A stretch of DNA of 64,000 bases, from assembly GCF_902833645.1 (NCBI RefSeq), contig NZ_CADFGE010000002.1, positions 189,158-253,157 on the forward strand, read 5' to 3'. The notes under the pieces were generated by a model. The model saw only the letters and a program-made list of their open reading frames with translations. It searched no databases and had not been told where the DNA came from. Positions 34,372 through 43,295 of the stretch are shown here, piece by piece; position 1 is the stretch's first letter, and each line of letters begins with the position of its first letter. The position numbers and the translations under genes are program-made. Origin of the DNA: Paraburkholderia fungorum (GTDB lineage: Bacteria; Pseudomonadota; Gammaproteobacteria; Burkholderiales; Burkholderiaceae).

Positions 34372-35118
34372 GTGCGAGCGGAACTACGGCCTCTTCTGCG
34401 CCGCCTGCAACTGGGGTCCGGCGTCGTGCTGCTCATCTATCTGTCTTTGCATCTGGTCAATCATGCGCTCGGAATCTGGTCGCTCGATCTAGCCGGGCGC
34501 GGACTGATGCTGGCTCTATGGGTATGGCACAGCGTGCCCGGCACGATCCTGCTGTATGGTGCCGCCCTGCTCCATTTCGCGCTGGCTGTGCGCACGATTT
34601 ACGGGCGGCGTCACTGGGCGCTCCCGCCGGACGAATGGATTCGCCTGTGGGCCGGGCTCAGCCTGCCTCTGCTGCTCATCCGGCATGCGGTCACAACGCG
34701 CCTTGCGGCGTCGCTATATGGTTTCGAGCCGAACTACGAGCGGATTGTGATATCGCTGATCACAAGCGGCACGCAAGGTCTGCAACTTGCGCTGCTTGCG
34801 CCGGGCTGGATTCATGGTTGCCTTGGCGTGTGGTTCCGCTTGCGTCATCATCCGGCGGCGCAACGCGCCAGACCGGTACTGTTTGCCCTGCTCGTTCTTC
34901 TGCCGTTGCTTTCGGCCGTGGGTTTTCTGCGAATGAAGCGGGCGGTCGTCGCAATGCATGCCGTTCTCCCCGCGCCCGATTCGAAACTGCTGACGCATCA
35001 GCTTGCGCTCGATACATGGCGTCACAGTCTCGTTACGCTGTATCTTGCCGTGCTCGCTAGCGCGCTTCTGGCGGGCTTGTTGCGAAACTGGCTGGAGAGC
35101 AGACCACGTTCGGCTTGA
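34372..35118 (+). CDS. Stand-alone membrane domain of the class III adenylate/guanylate cyclase type
   Basis: 248 residues from GTG 34372 (GGGAGGG 5 nt upstream). Six or so membrane helices. The sequence follows the N-terminal membrane module found before a 2Fe-2S ferredoxin and a class III cyclase domain in many proteobacterial proteins: GVVLLIYLSLHLVNHALG, the His-rich loops HFALAVRTIYGRRHW and RHAVTTRLAASLYG, and PGWIHGCLGVWFRLR. Here the chain stops after the last helix (LLRNWLESRPRSA), so neither ferredoxin nor cyclase follows. The conserved His residues could bind heme, as in cytochrome b-like folds, but this is unproven. It may be a genuine short form or a truncated relic. Confidence 0.75.
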   Translation: MRAELRPLLRRLQLGSGVVLLIYLSLHLVNHALGIWSLDLAGRGLMLALWVWHSVPGTILLYGAALLHFALAVRTIYGRRHWALPPDEWIRLWAGLSLPLLLIRHAVTTRLAASLYGFEPNYERIVISLITSGTQGLQLALLAPGWIHGCLGVWFRLRHHPAAQRARPVLFALLVLLPLLSAVGFLRMKRAVVAMHAVLPAPDSKLLTHQLALDTWRHSLVTLYLAVLASALLAGLLRNWLESRPRSA

Positions 35119-35209
35119 GGTGGCGATGGCACGGATCTGATCGTTCGAGATGGCGCCTTGCTCGATGAGCACCGCTCGCGGCGTATGGCTCCGATGGATG
35201 CAGTCGTAC

Positions 35210-35241
35210 CGTGGCCCGCATCGCGAAGAATGCGGGCCACG
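35210..35241. terminator. Hairpin between convergent membrane-domain and aminopeptidase genes
   Basis: A 12-bp perfect stem (35210-35221 with 35230-35241; arms CGTGGCCCGCAT and ATGCGGGCCACG) with an 8-nt loop. It sits between two convergent genes, 92 bp after one stop and 50 bp after the other. Neither side has a long T-run, so efficiency is uncertain, but the position suits a bidirectional terminator. Confidence 0.55.
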
Positions 35242-35290
35242 TGACGGCTCTTTCACGACGGCGCGAGGCCGTCTGCCCACCCTGCCAGGC

Positions 35291-37468
35291 TTATTGCGCC
35301 TGCTGCGCCTGCGGCTTCAGCTTGAACTTGCCCTGATAGCGGATCGTCGGACGCAGGGACTGTGTCGTCGGCGCCGTCATCAACAACTGACGTGCGAGCG
35401 GCGTAGCCGTTGCGCCGCCCAGCGAACCGATACTGCTTTCACGCGACGGATCCGCCAGACCGTTCTTCACCAGCAGTTTGGCCTCGAGCTGCAAACTGGT
35501 CAGCAACACCGGGTCCTTCAGCGCGTTACCTTGCGTCAGCAACTGACTCCACGCGTTGTTGCTGTAGTTCGTCACGTAGTAGTCGAGGCCGCTCGGATCC
35601 GCGAGCACGGCGGAACAGCCGTTCAGACGCACCTGCATTTGCGTGTCCTTCATCGCAACCGTCTTGCGCGCGCTCAGTCCATCACCGTAAGCGAGCGTCA
35701 ACGGAATCGTCCATTGCGTGCCGGGGTACTGGTTCTGGTTAGGGAACGGCGACTGCTTCAACGTGACCACTGTCTGATTGGTCGTCAGATCGCACTGGGT
35801 GTCGAGCGACAGCAAAGGCACGCCGGTTTGGCGCACGAAGCTGTCGCCAATCGCGACCATCGGCTCGCCGCTGGCCTTCGCCAGTTCGTCCCACAAACGC
35901 TTAGGCGTGCCGTTGCCGAGCGCGTAGTCGGCCAGATACGACTGCAACCCCTTGCGCAACACCTCTTCGCCGAGATAGTTTTCCAGCATCTTCAGCACAT
36001 GGCCGCCCTTGTCGTACGTAAAGGGGCTTGCGCTCAGCACGAAGTCATTCGAGGCCCAGCCGTTAAAGTTCGGCTGCACCGGGAAGGAAGTGGACTTCAG
36101 ATCGGCATTGATCACCGCATACTTGTTCTTCACGTCGTCGACCCAACTGAAGCGGTCCGGGAAGAAGCGCACCTTGGTCTTGTTCTCGAAGAACGTCGCG
36201 AACGATTCGTTGAGCCACACGTCGTCCCACCAGTCGAGCGTGACCAGATCGCCGAACCATTGGTGCGCGGCTTCATGCGTCAAAACCGTCACTCCATAGT
36301 CGGACATCGGGGTGCCGGGCGGCGGCAGAATATCGTCGGCGAACTCGAGAATCGCGCCCCAGTTCTCCATGCCGCCGAAGTTCAGATCTTTTTGCTCCTT
36401 GAAGGCGTCGTTCGCGGCAATCGTGTCGAACTTGGTGAGCGGCAACGGAATACCCGTGTATCGATAGTAGTAATCGAGCGCCTGCTTGGTCTGCTGCATG
36501 GCCGGTTTTGCCCAGTCACGCATGCCGGGTGGCGTGAAGATGCGCAGATGCAGACCCTTGTGATCGGGCAGCGGGCTCGCGAAGTCGTCTTCGAGAATGT
36601 CGAATTGACCACCGCCGAAGAAGAGCAGATAGGACGGCATCGGCGGGGTCTTTTCGAACGAGACCAGCTTGTAGCCGCTATCCACGTTCACCGCCGGTTT
36701 CTCCGCCGCGTTCGACACGACGTTCCAGTTTTGCGGAACTTCAGCGCTGACCTCATAGGTGGGCCGGAACGCCGGCTCATCCCAGCCCGGGAACCATTGG
36801 CGCGAGAGGTTCGATTCCCCTTGCGTGAGAATCGCGCCGCTGGTCGTGCCATCGGTCGACTTCAGATCGACGCGGAACACGCCCTCCGCCGCGGAGCAAC
36901 CCGGATAGGGATCGTTGCCGCAACTGCCGCCGGTTTTGGCGACCGGGTCGTCATAGGTCTTGAAGTTGATGATGCCGCTCCACTCCATGTGCAGCGAGTA
37001 GTTGCCGGCGGCGATCTGCCCGCTCACGGGCCGAAGCTGGTAGAAATCGCCGTCATCCTGAGGCGTGGCGATCAACTGGATGTTGCCCGGCTGCAGCGTG
37101 ATCGAGCCGTTGGTAAACTTGATACGGTGGCCGGCGATCGTGATCGCGTTGACGGACTTCAGCACCTTGATCTGAACGTCCGCGCGGCCGTCGAAAGAAG
37201 ACAGCGCCGGGTTCGGCCGGAACCACAGCTTGTAGTTGATCGGGGTGACCGTGTCGGGCAATTCGACCGGCGGCACGCTCTTGTTGATCGAGGCATCCGC
37301 GACGATCGGCGCGGTAGGCGGCGCGAGCGCCGCGTCGGAAGCGGCCGTGGGCGCCTGGGCGGACTTGCTCGAAGGCGTTGACGAGCCGTCCGAACCGCCG
37401 CAGCCCGCCAGGACCATTATCCCGGCTAACGCCAGGCACTGTATCTGCAATCGGAAATTTATACGCAT
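35291..37468 (-). CDS. M1-family zinc aminopeptidase, lipoprotein
   Basis: 725 residues. The signal peptide ends in lipobox VLAGC, so it is a lipid-anchored envelope protein. The catalytic domain has the M1 signatures GGMENWG and LTHEAAHQWFG near residue 395, followed 18 residues later by the third zinc ligand in WLNESFATFFENK. It removes N-terminal residues from peptides, here probably in the periplasm. The mature N-terminus is a Ser/Ala-rich linker. GAGGA lies 8 nt before ATG 37468. The C-terminus ends in a short Gln/Ala-rich tail. Monocistronic, with a long low-GC upstream region. Confidence 0.93.
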   Translation of the reverse strand: MRINFRLQIQCLALAGIMVLAGCGGSDGSSTPSSKSAQAPTAASDAALAPPTAPIVADASINKSVPPVELPDTVTPINYKLWFRPNPALSSFDGRADVQIKVLKSVNAITIAGHRIKFTNGSITLQPGNIQLIATPQDDGDFYQLRPVSGQIAAGNYSLHMEWSGIINFKTYDDPVAKTGGSCGNDPYPGCSAAEGVFRVDLKSTDGTTSGAILTQGESNLSRQWFPGWDEPAFRPTYEVSAEVPQNWNVVSNAAEKPAVNVDSGYKLVSFEKTPPMPSYLLFFGGGQFDILEDDFASPLPDHKGLHLRIFTPPGMRDWAKPAMQQTKQALDYYYRYTGIPLPLTKFDTIAANDAFKEQKDLNFGGMENWGAILEFADDILPPPGTPMSDYGVTVLTHEAAHQWFGDLVTLDWWDDVWLNESFATFFENKTKVRFFPDRFSWVDDVKNKYAVINADLKSTSFPVQPNFNGWASNDFVLSASPFTYDKGGHVLKMLENYLGEEVLRKGLQSYLADYALGNGTPKRLWDELAKASGEPMVAIGDSFVRQTGVPLLSLDTQCDLTTNQTVVTLKQSPFPNQNQYPGTQWTIPLTLAYGDGLSARKTVAMKDTQMQVRLNGCSAVLADPSGLDYYVTNYSNNAWSQLLTQGNALKDPVLLTSLQLEAKLLVKNGLADPSRESSIGSLGGATATPLARQLLMTAPTTQSLRPTIRYQGKFKLKPQAQQAQ

Positions 37469-38029
37469 TATTAATCCTCGACTGACAAAATCGGCATAAA
37501 GAAAGTGCGTTGAGTGCTTAAGCTGTGTTTCTCTTTTTTTCAGCGAAAAAGGTCTCCCGCACTAGCCGCAGATTGCTAGCGAGAATATATGGACGTGTTA
37601 CTACCTCAGCACTTGTGGCTGATTTTTAAATTGCGCTGGCTTATCTTTACAATCCTTTCGAAAAGCTGGCGTGAACCATTTTCTTCCGTTTTGAAGCGAT
37701 CGCCAGACTGACAGACAACACAACGGCATACCTGCGTCTCCGGGCAGGTGAACAGGAACAAGGTCAGTTTTAGCGATAGTGCGTAGCCTAGTTTGGCAAA
37801 CGTTCCCGTGTCAACTTCCTTTCACAATCTTTCCTGCACTAGTGCATGGTGTATGCAAACAGAATGACTCACGTAATAAACGGAGTTAATGCTCTAAAGG
37901 CTCGAATGCACGCCGGCTTCTACGAGAAACTTTATTTTATTGCGGCGCGGAGTGTGATAAGACGCGGGACAGCAGTCAATGCGCTGACGAAATTAATCCG
38001 CTGTCGAGTCCATGAAAGAAAATCCGCTG
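37469..38029. other. Low-GC intergenic region upstream of the aminopeptidase
   Basis: About 560 bp, clearly lower in GC than the flanks, with several T- and A-runs (for example 37530-37540). A 64-codon frame at 37846-38040 has non-coding codon usage. It probably holds the aminopeptidase promoter. No repeat or dyad of note. Confidence 0.45.
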
Positions 38030-38266
38030 CTAACGGATGAAATGAGCGCAAATCGGCGTTGCCCTCAGGCGGGTATAAAACGCCGACTGCCCGCCGCCAA
38101 CCTCGGCGAATTGATCGGCTGCGAGCGCCGAGCCGGCGGCCGCGCCGATCGCAATCGACACGATCGCGATGCGGCGTAGCCATCCGGCGCGGCCGGTCAG
38201 CGTGCCCGACACGCTGCGCCAACTGGCGAGCAAGGTCATGGCGAGTGCAACGATCGCGCAGCACAT
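38030..38266 (-). CDS. Possible small two-helix membrane protein
   Basis: 78 residues with two hydrophobic stretches (CCAIVALAMTLLASW and IAIVSIAIGAAAGSALA) joined by a basic loop. No family recognised. The third-codon bases are strongly G/C, as in real genes here, which is the main support. The ribosome site before ATG 38266 is weak. It starts 10 bp after the stop of the GST gene on the same strand, so it could be its operon partner. Confidence 0.45.
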   Translation of the reverse strand: MCCAIVALAMTLLASWRSVSGTLTGRAGWLRRIAIVSIAIGAAAGSALAADQFAEVGGGQSAFYTRLRATPICAHFIR

Positions 38267-38276
38267 GACTGTATTT

Positions 38277-38924
38277 TCACGCGTTGAGCGCAGCGTTCGC
38301 GGCTGAGGTTGCCGAACGCACCGGAAACGGATTGCGCCACGCTTCGATCTCGTTCAGTTGATCGTGCCAGCGCTGCATTTCCGGAAATTCGCCAAGCGGC
38401 ATGGCTGCGTTCTTTGCATACGGCAGCGCAATGGCGACGGAGAAATCCGCAACGCTCAGGCCGTCACCAAGCAGCCATTTACGGCCTTTAAGATGCTGCT
38501 CGAGCACGCTGGCGGACTTCCGAAACATACCCTGCTCTTCGGCCACTTTCGACGGATCGGGGCCGCCGAGTCCAAACACCGGCTTGATAATGGACTCGAA
38601 GTAAAGCATGCCGGCATGCGGATAAAAATGGTGGTTGTTCCAGCTAAACCAGCGCAGCACGTCGACCAGCCGGTCGTCGGCCGGCCAGAGGTTGGACTGC
38701 GCGCGACGGGCGAAATGGCTGATGATCGCGTCGGCTTCCCAGATACTTTTCCCGCCATCGACAAGACACGGCACCTTGCCATTCGGATTGATCGCCTGAT
38801 AGTCCGGCTTGCGATGCTCACCCTTCGTCAAATCGACGAAAGCGTATTCGATTGGCAAACCTAAATACTTTGCCACTGCACAGGTTTTTCGCGGAGCCAG
38901 TGTCTCCGCGTAATAGAGCTTCAT
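38277..38924 (-). CDS. Glutathione S-transferase family protein
   Basis: 215 residues from ATG 38924 (GAGGT 6 nt upstream). The N-terminal domain begins MKLYYAETLAPRKTCAVAKYLG and contains INPNGKVPCLVDGGKSIWEADAI in outline, with the cis-Pro and the Glu/Ala-Asp glutathione-binding turn. The C-terminal helical domain includes the N-capping box GLSVADFSVAIALPYAK. This is a second, divergent GST in the window. It lies just downstream of the ArsR/AHSA1 pair on the same strand (40-bp gap) and may be part of that operon. Confidence 0.9.
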   Translation of the reverse strand: MKLYYAETLAPRKTCAVAKYLGLPIEYAFVDLTKGEHRKPDYQAINPNGKVPCLVDGGKSIWEADAIISHFARRAQSNLWPADDRLVDVLRWFSWNNHHFYPHAGMLYFESIIKPVFGLGGPDPSKVAEEQGMFRKSASVLEQHLKGRKWLLGDGLSVADFSVAIALPYAKNAAMPLGEFPEMQRWHDQLNEIEAWRNPFPVRSATSAANAALNA

Positions 38925-38964
38925 ATTCGACCTCGGTATGAGTTGAATGTGTTTCCGACCTGCG

Positions 38965-39417
38965 TCAGTTGCCTTCGTCTTCCAGCCGAGCCATGAACGC
39001 GTCGAGCTTGTCGAGGGCCGTGCCCCAGCCGCTCCGATGAGCATCGCGTGCGGCCTCGTCGAAGAACTGTGCGTGCGTGAGCGTGAGTTCGGTCCCCTCC
39101 TCGATCGGGCGCAGGCTGAGCGTGACCTGCGAGCGGCGCTCGGGCAGCGTAACCCATTCCCACGTGAAGACGAGCTTGCGGTCCGCTTCGACCTCCAGGT
39201 ATTCGCCGCGACAGTCGTGCGTTTCGCCATCCAGTGTCTGGAACACCACGCGAAAGCGGCCGCCCACGCGCGGATCGGCTTCGGCGCTGAGTACCGGCCC
39301 GGCGTCGGGCCCCCACCAGCGCACCATCAGTTCGGGCCGGGTCCACGCTGCATACACTCGGGCTGGAGGTGCCTTGATGCGCCGCACGATAGTCAGGCTC
39401 GGCTTTTCCTGGGTCAT
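38965..39417 (-). CDS. SRPBCC/AHSA1-domain protein
   Basis: 150 residues with the AHSA1 START-like fold signatures: RRIKAPPARVYAAWTRPELMVRWWGP at the N-terminus in outline, then GEYLEVEADRKLVFTWEW and EEGTELTLTHAQF. Such proteins bind hydrophobic ligands in a helix-grip cavity. Their genes are very often coupled to an ArsR-type repressor, as here, where the start overlaps the regulator's stop by 4 nt (ATGA). The ligand and role are unknown. Confidence 0.92.
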   Translation of the reverse strand: MTQEKPSLTIVRRIKAPPARVYAAWTRPELMVRWWGPDAGPVLSAEADPRVGGRFRVVFQTLDGETHDCRGEYLEVEADRKLVFTWEWVTLPERRSQVTLSLRPIEEGTELTLTHAQFFDEAARDAHRSGWGTALDKLDAFMARLEDEGN

Positions 39418-39749
39418 TGCCCGTCTCCCTCCACAAAATCGGCGAGCCGGTCGAGGCTCGCGGACCAGAAACGCTCATAGCGTCTCAACCATGCCATTGC
39501 CTCCTCCATCGGCCCCGCGACCAGATCGACCGACACCGTCCGCCCGCTCTTGGTACGCGATACCAGACCCGCGTCGCTCAGCACGTCGAGGTGCTTCATG
39601 ACCGCGGGGAGCTTGAGCGGCAGCGGCCGCGCGATTTCCTTGACCGACAGCCCGGGCTCCCGCTCGAGGCGAGCGAGGATGGCCCGCCGTGTCGGGTCCA
39701 CAAGGGCGGAAAACGTGCGATCGAGCTGACTGACTGGAGACTTTGCCAT
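39414..39749 (-). CDS. ArsR-family winged-helix repressor
   Basis: 111 residues. The helix-turn-helix region LVDPTRRAILARLEREPGLSVKEIARPL and the recognition stretch LPAVMKHLDVLSDAGLVSRTKSG (read as overlapping shorter pieces) are typical of ArsR. No metal-binding Cys motif is visible, so it belongs with the non-metal group that accompanies AHSA1 proteins. It probably represses its own operon (ArsR, AHSA1 and perhaps the GST). No clear ribosome site precedes ATG 39749, so the transcript may be nearly leaderless. Confidence 0.92.
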   Translation of the reverse strand: MAKSPVSQLDRTFSALVDPTRRAILARLEREPGLSVKEIARPLPLKLPAVMKHLDVLSDAGLVSRTKSGRTVSVDLVAGPMEEAMAWLRRYERFWSASLDRLADFVEGDGQ

Positions 39750-39976
39750 ATGGTGAACTATAGGTGGATCACGAGCCCTGTCAAGATTTTTCGCAGGCTG
39801 CCCGGATCGCGCGGACTTGTGTTTGCGGCGTATCGCCGGTCCGTTGAAGATCGCGAGTCAGCCACCTTCGAGGGAACTGCTAGAGCCGCTCGCCGCAAAA
39901 AGTTTATCGGCTCTGCTGTCAGAATTTGTCATCTGGTCCGACTAAAGCCGGCGTAGACTTTCGCGGCGAGGAACTT

Positions 39977-40747
39977 ATGATGAATGACATCGATTTCGAA
40001 TGTACTGAATGCGGCAAATGCTGCCACGACCTGCGCCTCGCGCTGACGGTTACCGAGGCTATCGCGTGGCTCGAGCGCGGCGGGAAAATGGAACTCATTT
40101 GCGAGGCTATCCCGTGGCCGGTCGAGCCCGAAGCCGGCAATGCGCAAGCGGAATACAAACGGGCCCGGTCGTCACCGGCCATGAGCGGAAGCTTGCCGGT
40201 CCGTATTTCGATCGTGCTCGCCGCGGCATTCGAAGGAGCCTGTCCCAATCTGCGCGCCGATATGCGCTGCAATATCTACGAGCAGCGGCCGCTGGTCTGC
40301 CGGATCTATCCCGCGGAAATCAATCCGTTCGTCGAATTGGCGCCGCAGAACAAGGGCTGTCCTCCTGACGCGTGGCAAAACAAGCCGCTGCTCCGGCAGG
40401 GAATCCTGGTCGATGCGGCAACCGTCGAGCAGATCGAGCAGTCGCGGCGCGCGAATCAGCTCGAGGCGCCGCTGCGTATGCAGGTGTGCACCGAGCTCGG
40501 CCTGAACGAGGCTGCGCTTGCGAACGAGGGCTTTGTGATGGTTTCGCCGGATAGCGAGGCGCTGTTGAGCGCCCTGCGCAAAATACACGCGAGCGACCTG
40601 TCGCAGGACGCCGCCACGCAGTGGACCTTCGTGTCGAATCGCACTGGCACGGTTGAAACGCTCCAGTCGGTAGGCGCGGCCGGCCACCTCGTTGAAACCA
40701 GCGTTGCCGGCAACGCCCGGTATCACGGTTTTTTCCCGCCGTCATAG
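39977..40747 (+). CDS. YkgJ-family cysteine-cluster protein
   Basis: 256 residues. The N-terminal motif FECTECGKCCHDLRLAL and the later CPNLRADMRCNIYEQRPLVC make the CxxCxxCC + C...C cluster of the YkgJ family, thought to bind zinc or an Fe-S cluster. The C-terminal 100 residues are specific to this branch. Start ATG 39977 or the adjacent ATG 39980, both served by GAGGAA. The cellular role is unknown. Single gene, convergent with the binding-protein gene. Confidence 0.88.
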   Translation: MMNDIDFECTECGKCCHDLRLALTVTEAIAWLERGGKMELICEAIPWPVEPEAGNAQAEYKRARSSPAMSGSLPVRISIVLAAAFEGACPNLRADMRCNIYEQRPLVCRIYPAEINPFVELAPQNKGCPPDAWQNKPLLRQGILVDAATVEQIEQSRRANQLEAPLRMQVCTELGLNEAALANEGFVMVSPDSEALLSALRKIHASDLSQDAATQWTFVSNRTGTVETLQSVGAAGHLVETSVAGNARYHGFFPPS

Positions 40748-40779
40748 AGGCAAAATCGCCGGCGCCCGCCCGCGCACAG

Positions 40780-41934
40780 TTAGACGCCGCTGCTGCCGCC
40801 CACCGTCCTGATGCTCTTCCATTGTCCTTGCTGCACCTGGAACAGTGTGTACGGCGGCTTGATGAGATCGCCATACGGGTCGAAGGTGATGTTGCCAGTC
40901 ACACCGGTCACCGTCACTTTCGACAGCGCGTCGACGATCTTTGCGCGATCGAGCGAATCCGCATTGTGAATCGCCTTGATCATTGCAAGCGCGGCATCGT
41001 AGGCAAACGGTGCGTACAGTTCGACATCCTGATTGAAGCGCGCTTTATAGCGCTTGCCAAAGGCCTGCGCGGCAGGCAGCTTGTCGAGCGCCGGGCCGGG
41101 CTCGAGATCCTGCGTGCCGTCCCCTGCGGTGCCCGAGATCTGCAGGAACGCATTGCTCTTCAGCGCACCTGCACCGAACAGTTGTGCCTGCATGCCTAGC
41201 GAGCGCATCTGCTTGACCAGCATCGCGCCCTGTTCATCCAGGCCGCCGAAGAAAATCAGATCGACGTTCCGGCTCTTGAGCGTGGTGAGAATAGCGCGAA
41301 AATCCACCGCTTTGTCGTTAGTGAATTCGCGGTCGACGATGTTGCCTTTCGCTTCTCTCGCGCCTTTTTCGAACGCATCCGCCAGGCCTTGCCCGAATGC
41401 CGTACGGTCATCGATGATGCCGATGCGCTTCGCCTTCATCTGCTCCACTACAAAATGCCCGGCTACGACACCGCCGATGCCGTCGTGCCCCATGGTGCGG
41501 AACACGTTTTTGTAGCCTTGCTTGGTGAGTTGTGGATTAGTCGAGCCCGGCGTAATCATCGCCACGTTTGCCTGGTGATAAACGGCCGAGGCGGGAATGC
41601 TGCAGCCCGAATTGTAGTGCCCGATCACGCCGACCACGCCGTCGTCGACCAGCTTCTGCGCCACCTGAATCGCCACGCGCGGGTCCGCCTGATCGTCCTG
41701 CACATCGAGCACGAAGGTGACCGGCTTTCCGCCAATCGTCGGGTGCTTCGCATTTTCTTCATCGAGCGCCAATTGAGCGCCGTACTGCAGGTCCTTGCCC
41801 ACGCGTGCAACGGGACCGGTCAACGGTCCGACGAAACCGATCTTGACGACTTCAGGATCGGCCGCCCACGCCGACGACATAGCCGTGGCAAGTGCGCAGA
41901 CGGTGACACTCAACAACCAATAGCGGCGATTCAT
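40780..41934 (-). CDS. Periplasmic branched-chain amino acid-type binding protein (LivK-like)
   Basis: 384 residues from ATG 41934 (AAGGAG 7 nt upstream). A signal peptide ends SSAWA. The mature protein has the type I periplasmic-binding fold: VVKIGFVGPLTGPVARVGKD, then VGVIGHYNSGCSIPASAVYHQ and NVAMITPGSTNP. The usual ABC permease and ATPase genes (livHMGF) are not adjacent, so it either serves a distant transporter or supplies a ligand to another system. It lies 131 bp downstream of the amino-acid oxidase and permease genes, which suggests the same amino acid. Confidence 0.92.
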   Translation of the reverse strand: MNRRYWLLSVTVCALATAMSSAWAADPEVVKIGFVGPLTGPVARVGKDLQYGAQLALDEENAKHPTIGGKPVTFVLDVQDDQADPRVAIQVAQKLVDDGVVGVIGHYNSGCSIPASAVYHQANVAMITPGSTNPQLTKQGYKNVFRTMGHDGIGGVVAGHFVVEQMKAKRIGIIDDRTAFGQGLADAFEKGAREAKGNIVDREFTNDKAVDFRAILTTLKSRNVDLIFFGGLDEQGAMLVKQMRSLGMQAQLFGAGALKSNAFLQISGTAGDGTQDLEPGPALDKLPAAQAFGKRYKARFNQDVELYAPFAYDAALAMIKAIHNADSLDRAKIVDALSKVTVTGVTGNITFDPYGDLIKPPYTLFQVQQGQWKSIRTVGGSSGV

Positions 41935-42065
41935 GATGCGCTCCTTGCGAGATATAACGTCGCGCGATGTGAAGGTTGGCCGATCCGATGCGCGACGCGT
42001 CGAAACCGTCCTCAGATACTGATCGTGAAACGAGAAAACCTGTGCGCTCAACGCCTCGATGAAAG

Positions 42066-43295
42066 TCAAAAACGCGTGGCCGAGTAAGGCGGGAGATAGA
42101 GCGGCGGCGCGCGCCGCGCGATCAGATCGGCGACGATGCGCCCGCTCACGCCGGCTAGCGTCAAGCCGAGATGCTGGTGGCCGAATGCGTAGATCACCCG
42201 TTCGCTCGCGCGCGAACGCCCCAGTACCGGCACGCCGTCCGGCAAGGTCGGACGAAATCCGAGCCAGCTGCTATCCGGCCTATCGAGCGCGGGTAAGGCT
42301 CGCTTCGACGAAAACGTCAGCAGATCGATGAGCGAACGGTTGCGGGTCTCGCCGAACCCCGCGAGTTCGACCGTGCCGGCAACGCGCAGGCCATCGCTCA
42401 TCGGCGTCATGTAGAAGCCGCGCTCGGCCCAGCCGACCGGCCGCGACACCAGTTGCTGCGCGCCTGGAAAGCGGACGTGGTAACCCCGTTCCGTATCCAG
42501 CGGGACGGGGTCGCCGCATTGCTTGGCAAACTGGGCGGAGCGAGCGCCGGTTGCGACCACTACGTGGCTGAAACGCCGCGTGGCGCCGGCGACGCTCAGG
42601 GCAGCACCGTCCCCGGCAGGCTGCACGGCGTCAACAGCCGAACGTTCGAGCTTCAATCCTTGCGCGGCAAGCTGTTGATAAAGTGTCTGAAGAAAACCGT
42701 GCGGATCGGAAAAATGCCAGCTATTGCTGAACAGCACAGCGCGCTCGAATATCGGTGCGAGGAACGGTTCGAGCTCGCGGATTTCGCTGCCGCCCAGCAC
42801 CTCGAAGGTAACGCCTAGCTGCCGGCGCAGATCGAGTGCGGGACGCGCCGCATCGAACGAAGCCGCGCTCGAATAAAGATAAAGACATTCGTGGGGCCGG
42901 ACAAAACGCGCCAGTTCTGCGTCCGCCAGCAGCGGCGCATAACCGTCATGCGCGCAATCGAGCAGCGCGGCGAGCGCGCCGGCGCTCGCTTCGTAGCGCC
43001 GCGGCAACGAACTCATCATGAAACGCACCAGCCATGGTGCAAGATGGGGCAGATAGCCCCAGCGCAATCTGAACGGGCTGTCTTTGGATAACAGAAAGCG
43101 CGGCAAGTCGCGGAATACGGACGGATTGTTGATGGGAATGCACGCATAGTGCGCGAAGGTCCCCGCATTGCCGAAAGACGCACCCTGCCCCACGCCGGCC
43201 GGGTCGAACAGCGTGATTCGATGGCCGTCGCGCATCAGCGCCGCAGCGCTCGCGAGGCCGATGAATCCCGCACCGATGATGGCAATCTCCGACAT
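42066..43295 (-). CDS. DadA-like FAD-dependent amino acid dehydrogenase/oxidase
   Basis: 409 residues. N-terminal dinucleotide fold EIAIIGAGFIGLASAAALM and the DAO-family pattern GVGQGASFGNAGTFAHYACIP, with the C-terminal FAD motif YAFGHQHLGLTLAGVSGRIVADLI. It resembles the DadA small subunit, which deaminates D-amino acids to keto acids at the membrane. Specificity (D-amino acid, hydroxyproline or other imino acid) cannot be read. Its ATG overlaps the permease stop by one base, so the two are translationally coupled. Confidence 0.9.
   Translation of the reverse strand: MSEIAIIGAGFIGLASAAALMRDGHRITLFDPAGVGQGASFGNAGTFAHYACIPINNPSVFRDLPRFLLSKDSPFRLRWGYLPHLAPWLVRFMMSSLPRRYEASAGALAALLDCAHDGYAPLLADAELARFVRPHECLYLYSSAASFDAARPALDLRRQLGVTFEVLGGSEIRELEPFLAPIFERAVLFSNSWHFSDPHGFLQTLYQQLAAQGLKLERSAVDAVQPAGDGAALSVAGATRRFSHVVVATGARSAQFAKQCGDPVPLDTERGYHVRFPGAQQLVSRPVGWAERGFYMTPMSDGLRVAGTVELAGFGETRNRSLIDLLTFSSKRALPALDRPDSSWLGFRPTLPDGVPVLGRSRASERVIYAFGHQHLGLTLAGVSGRIVADLIARRAPPLYLPPYSATRF

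Noticed and set aside
34372..35118. Calling the membrane protein a succinate dehydrogenase cytochrome b subunit
   Set aside because: The helix and His pattern fits the cyclase-associated module better, and no sdh or frd genes are near.
35150..37381. 743-codon plus-strand frame opposite the M1 aminopeptidase
   Set aside because: Antisense shadow rich in Arg/Val/His; the minus strand has all M1 motifs and a lipobox signal.
37846..38040. 64-codon plus-strand ORF in the low-GC gap
   Set aside because: Third codon positions are AT-rich and random-looking, no ribosome site and no recognisable feature.
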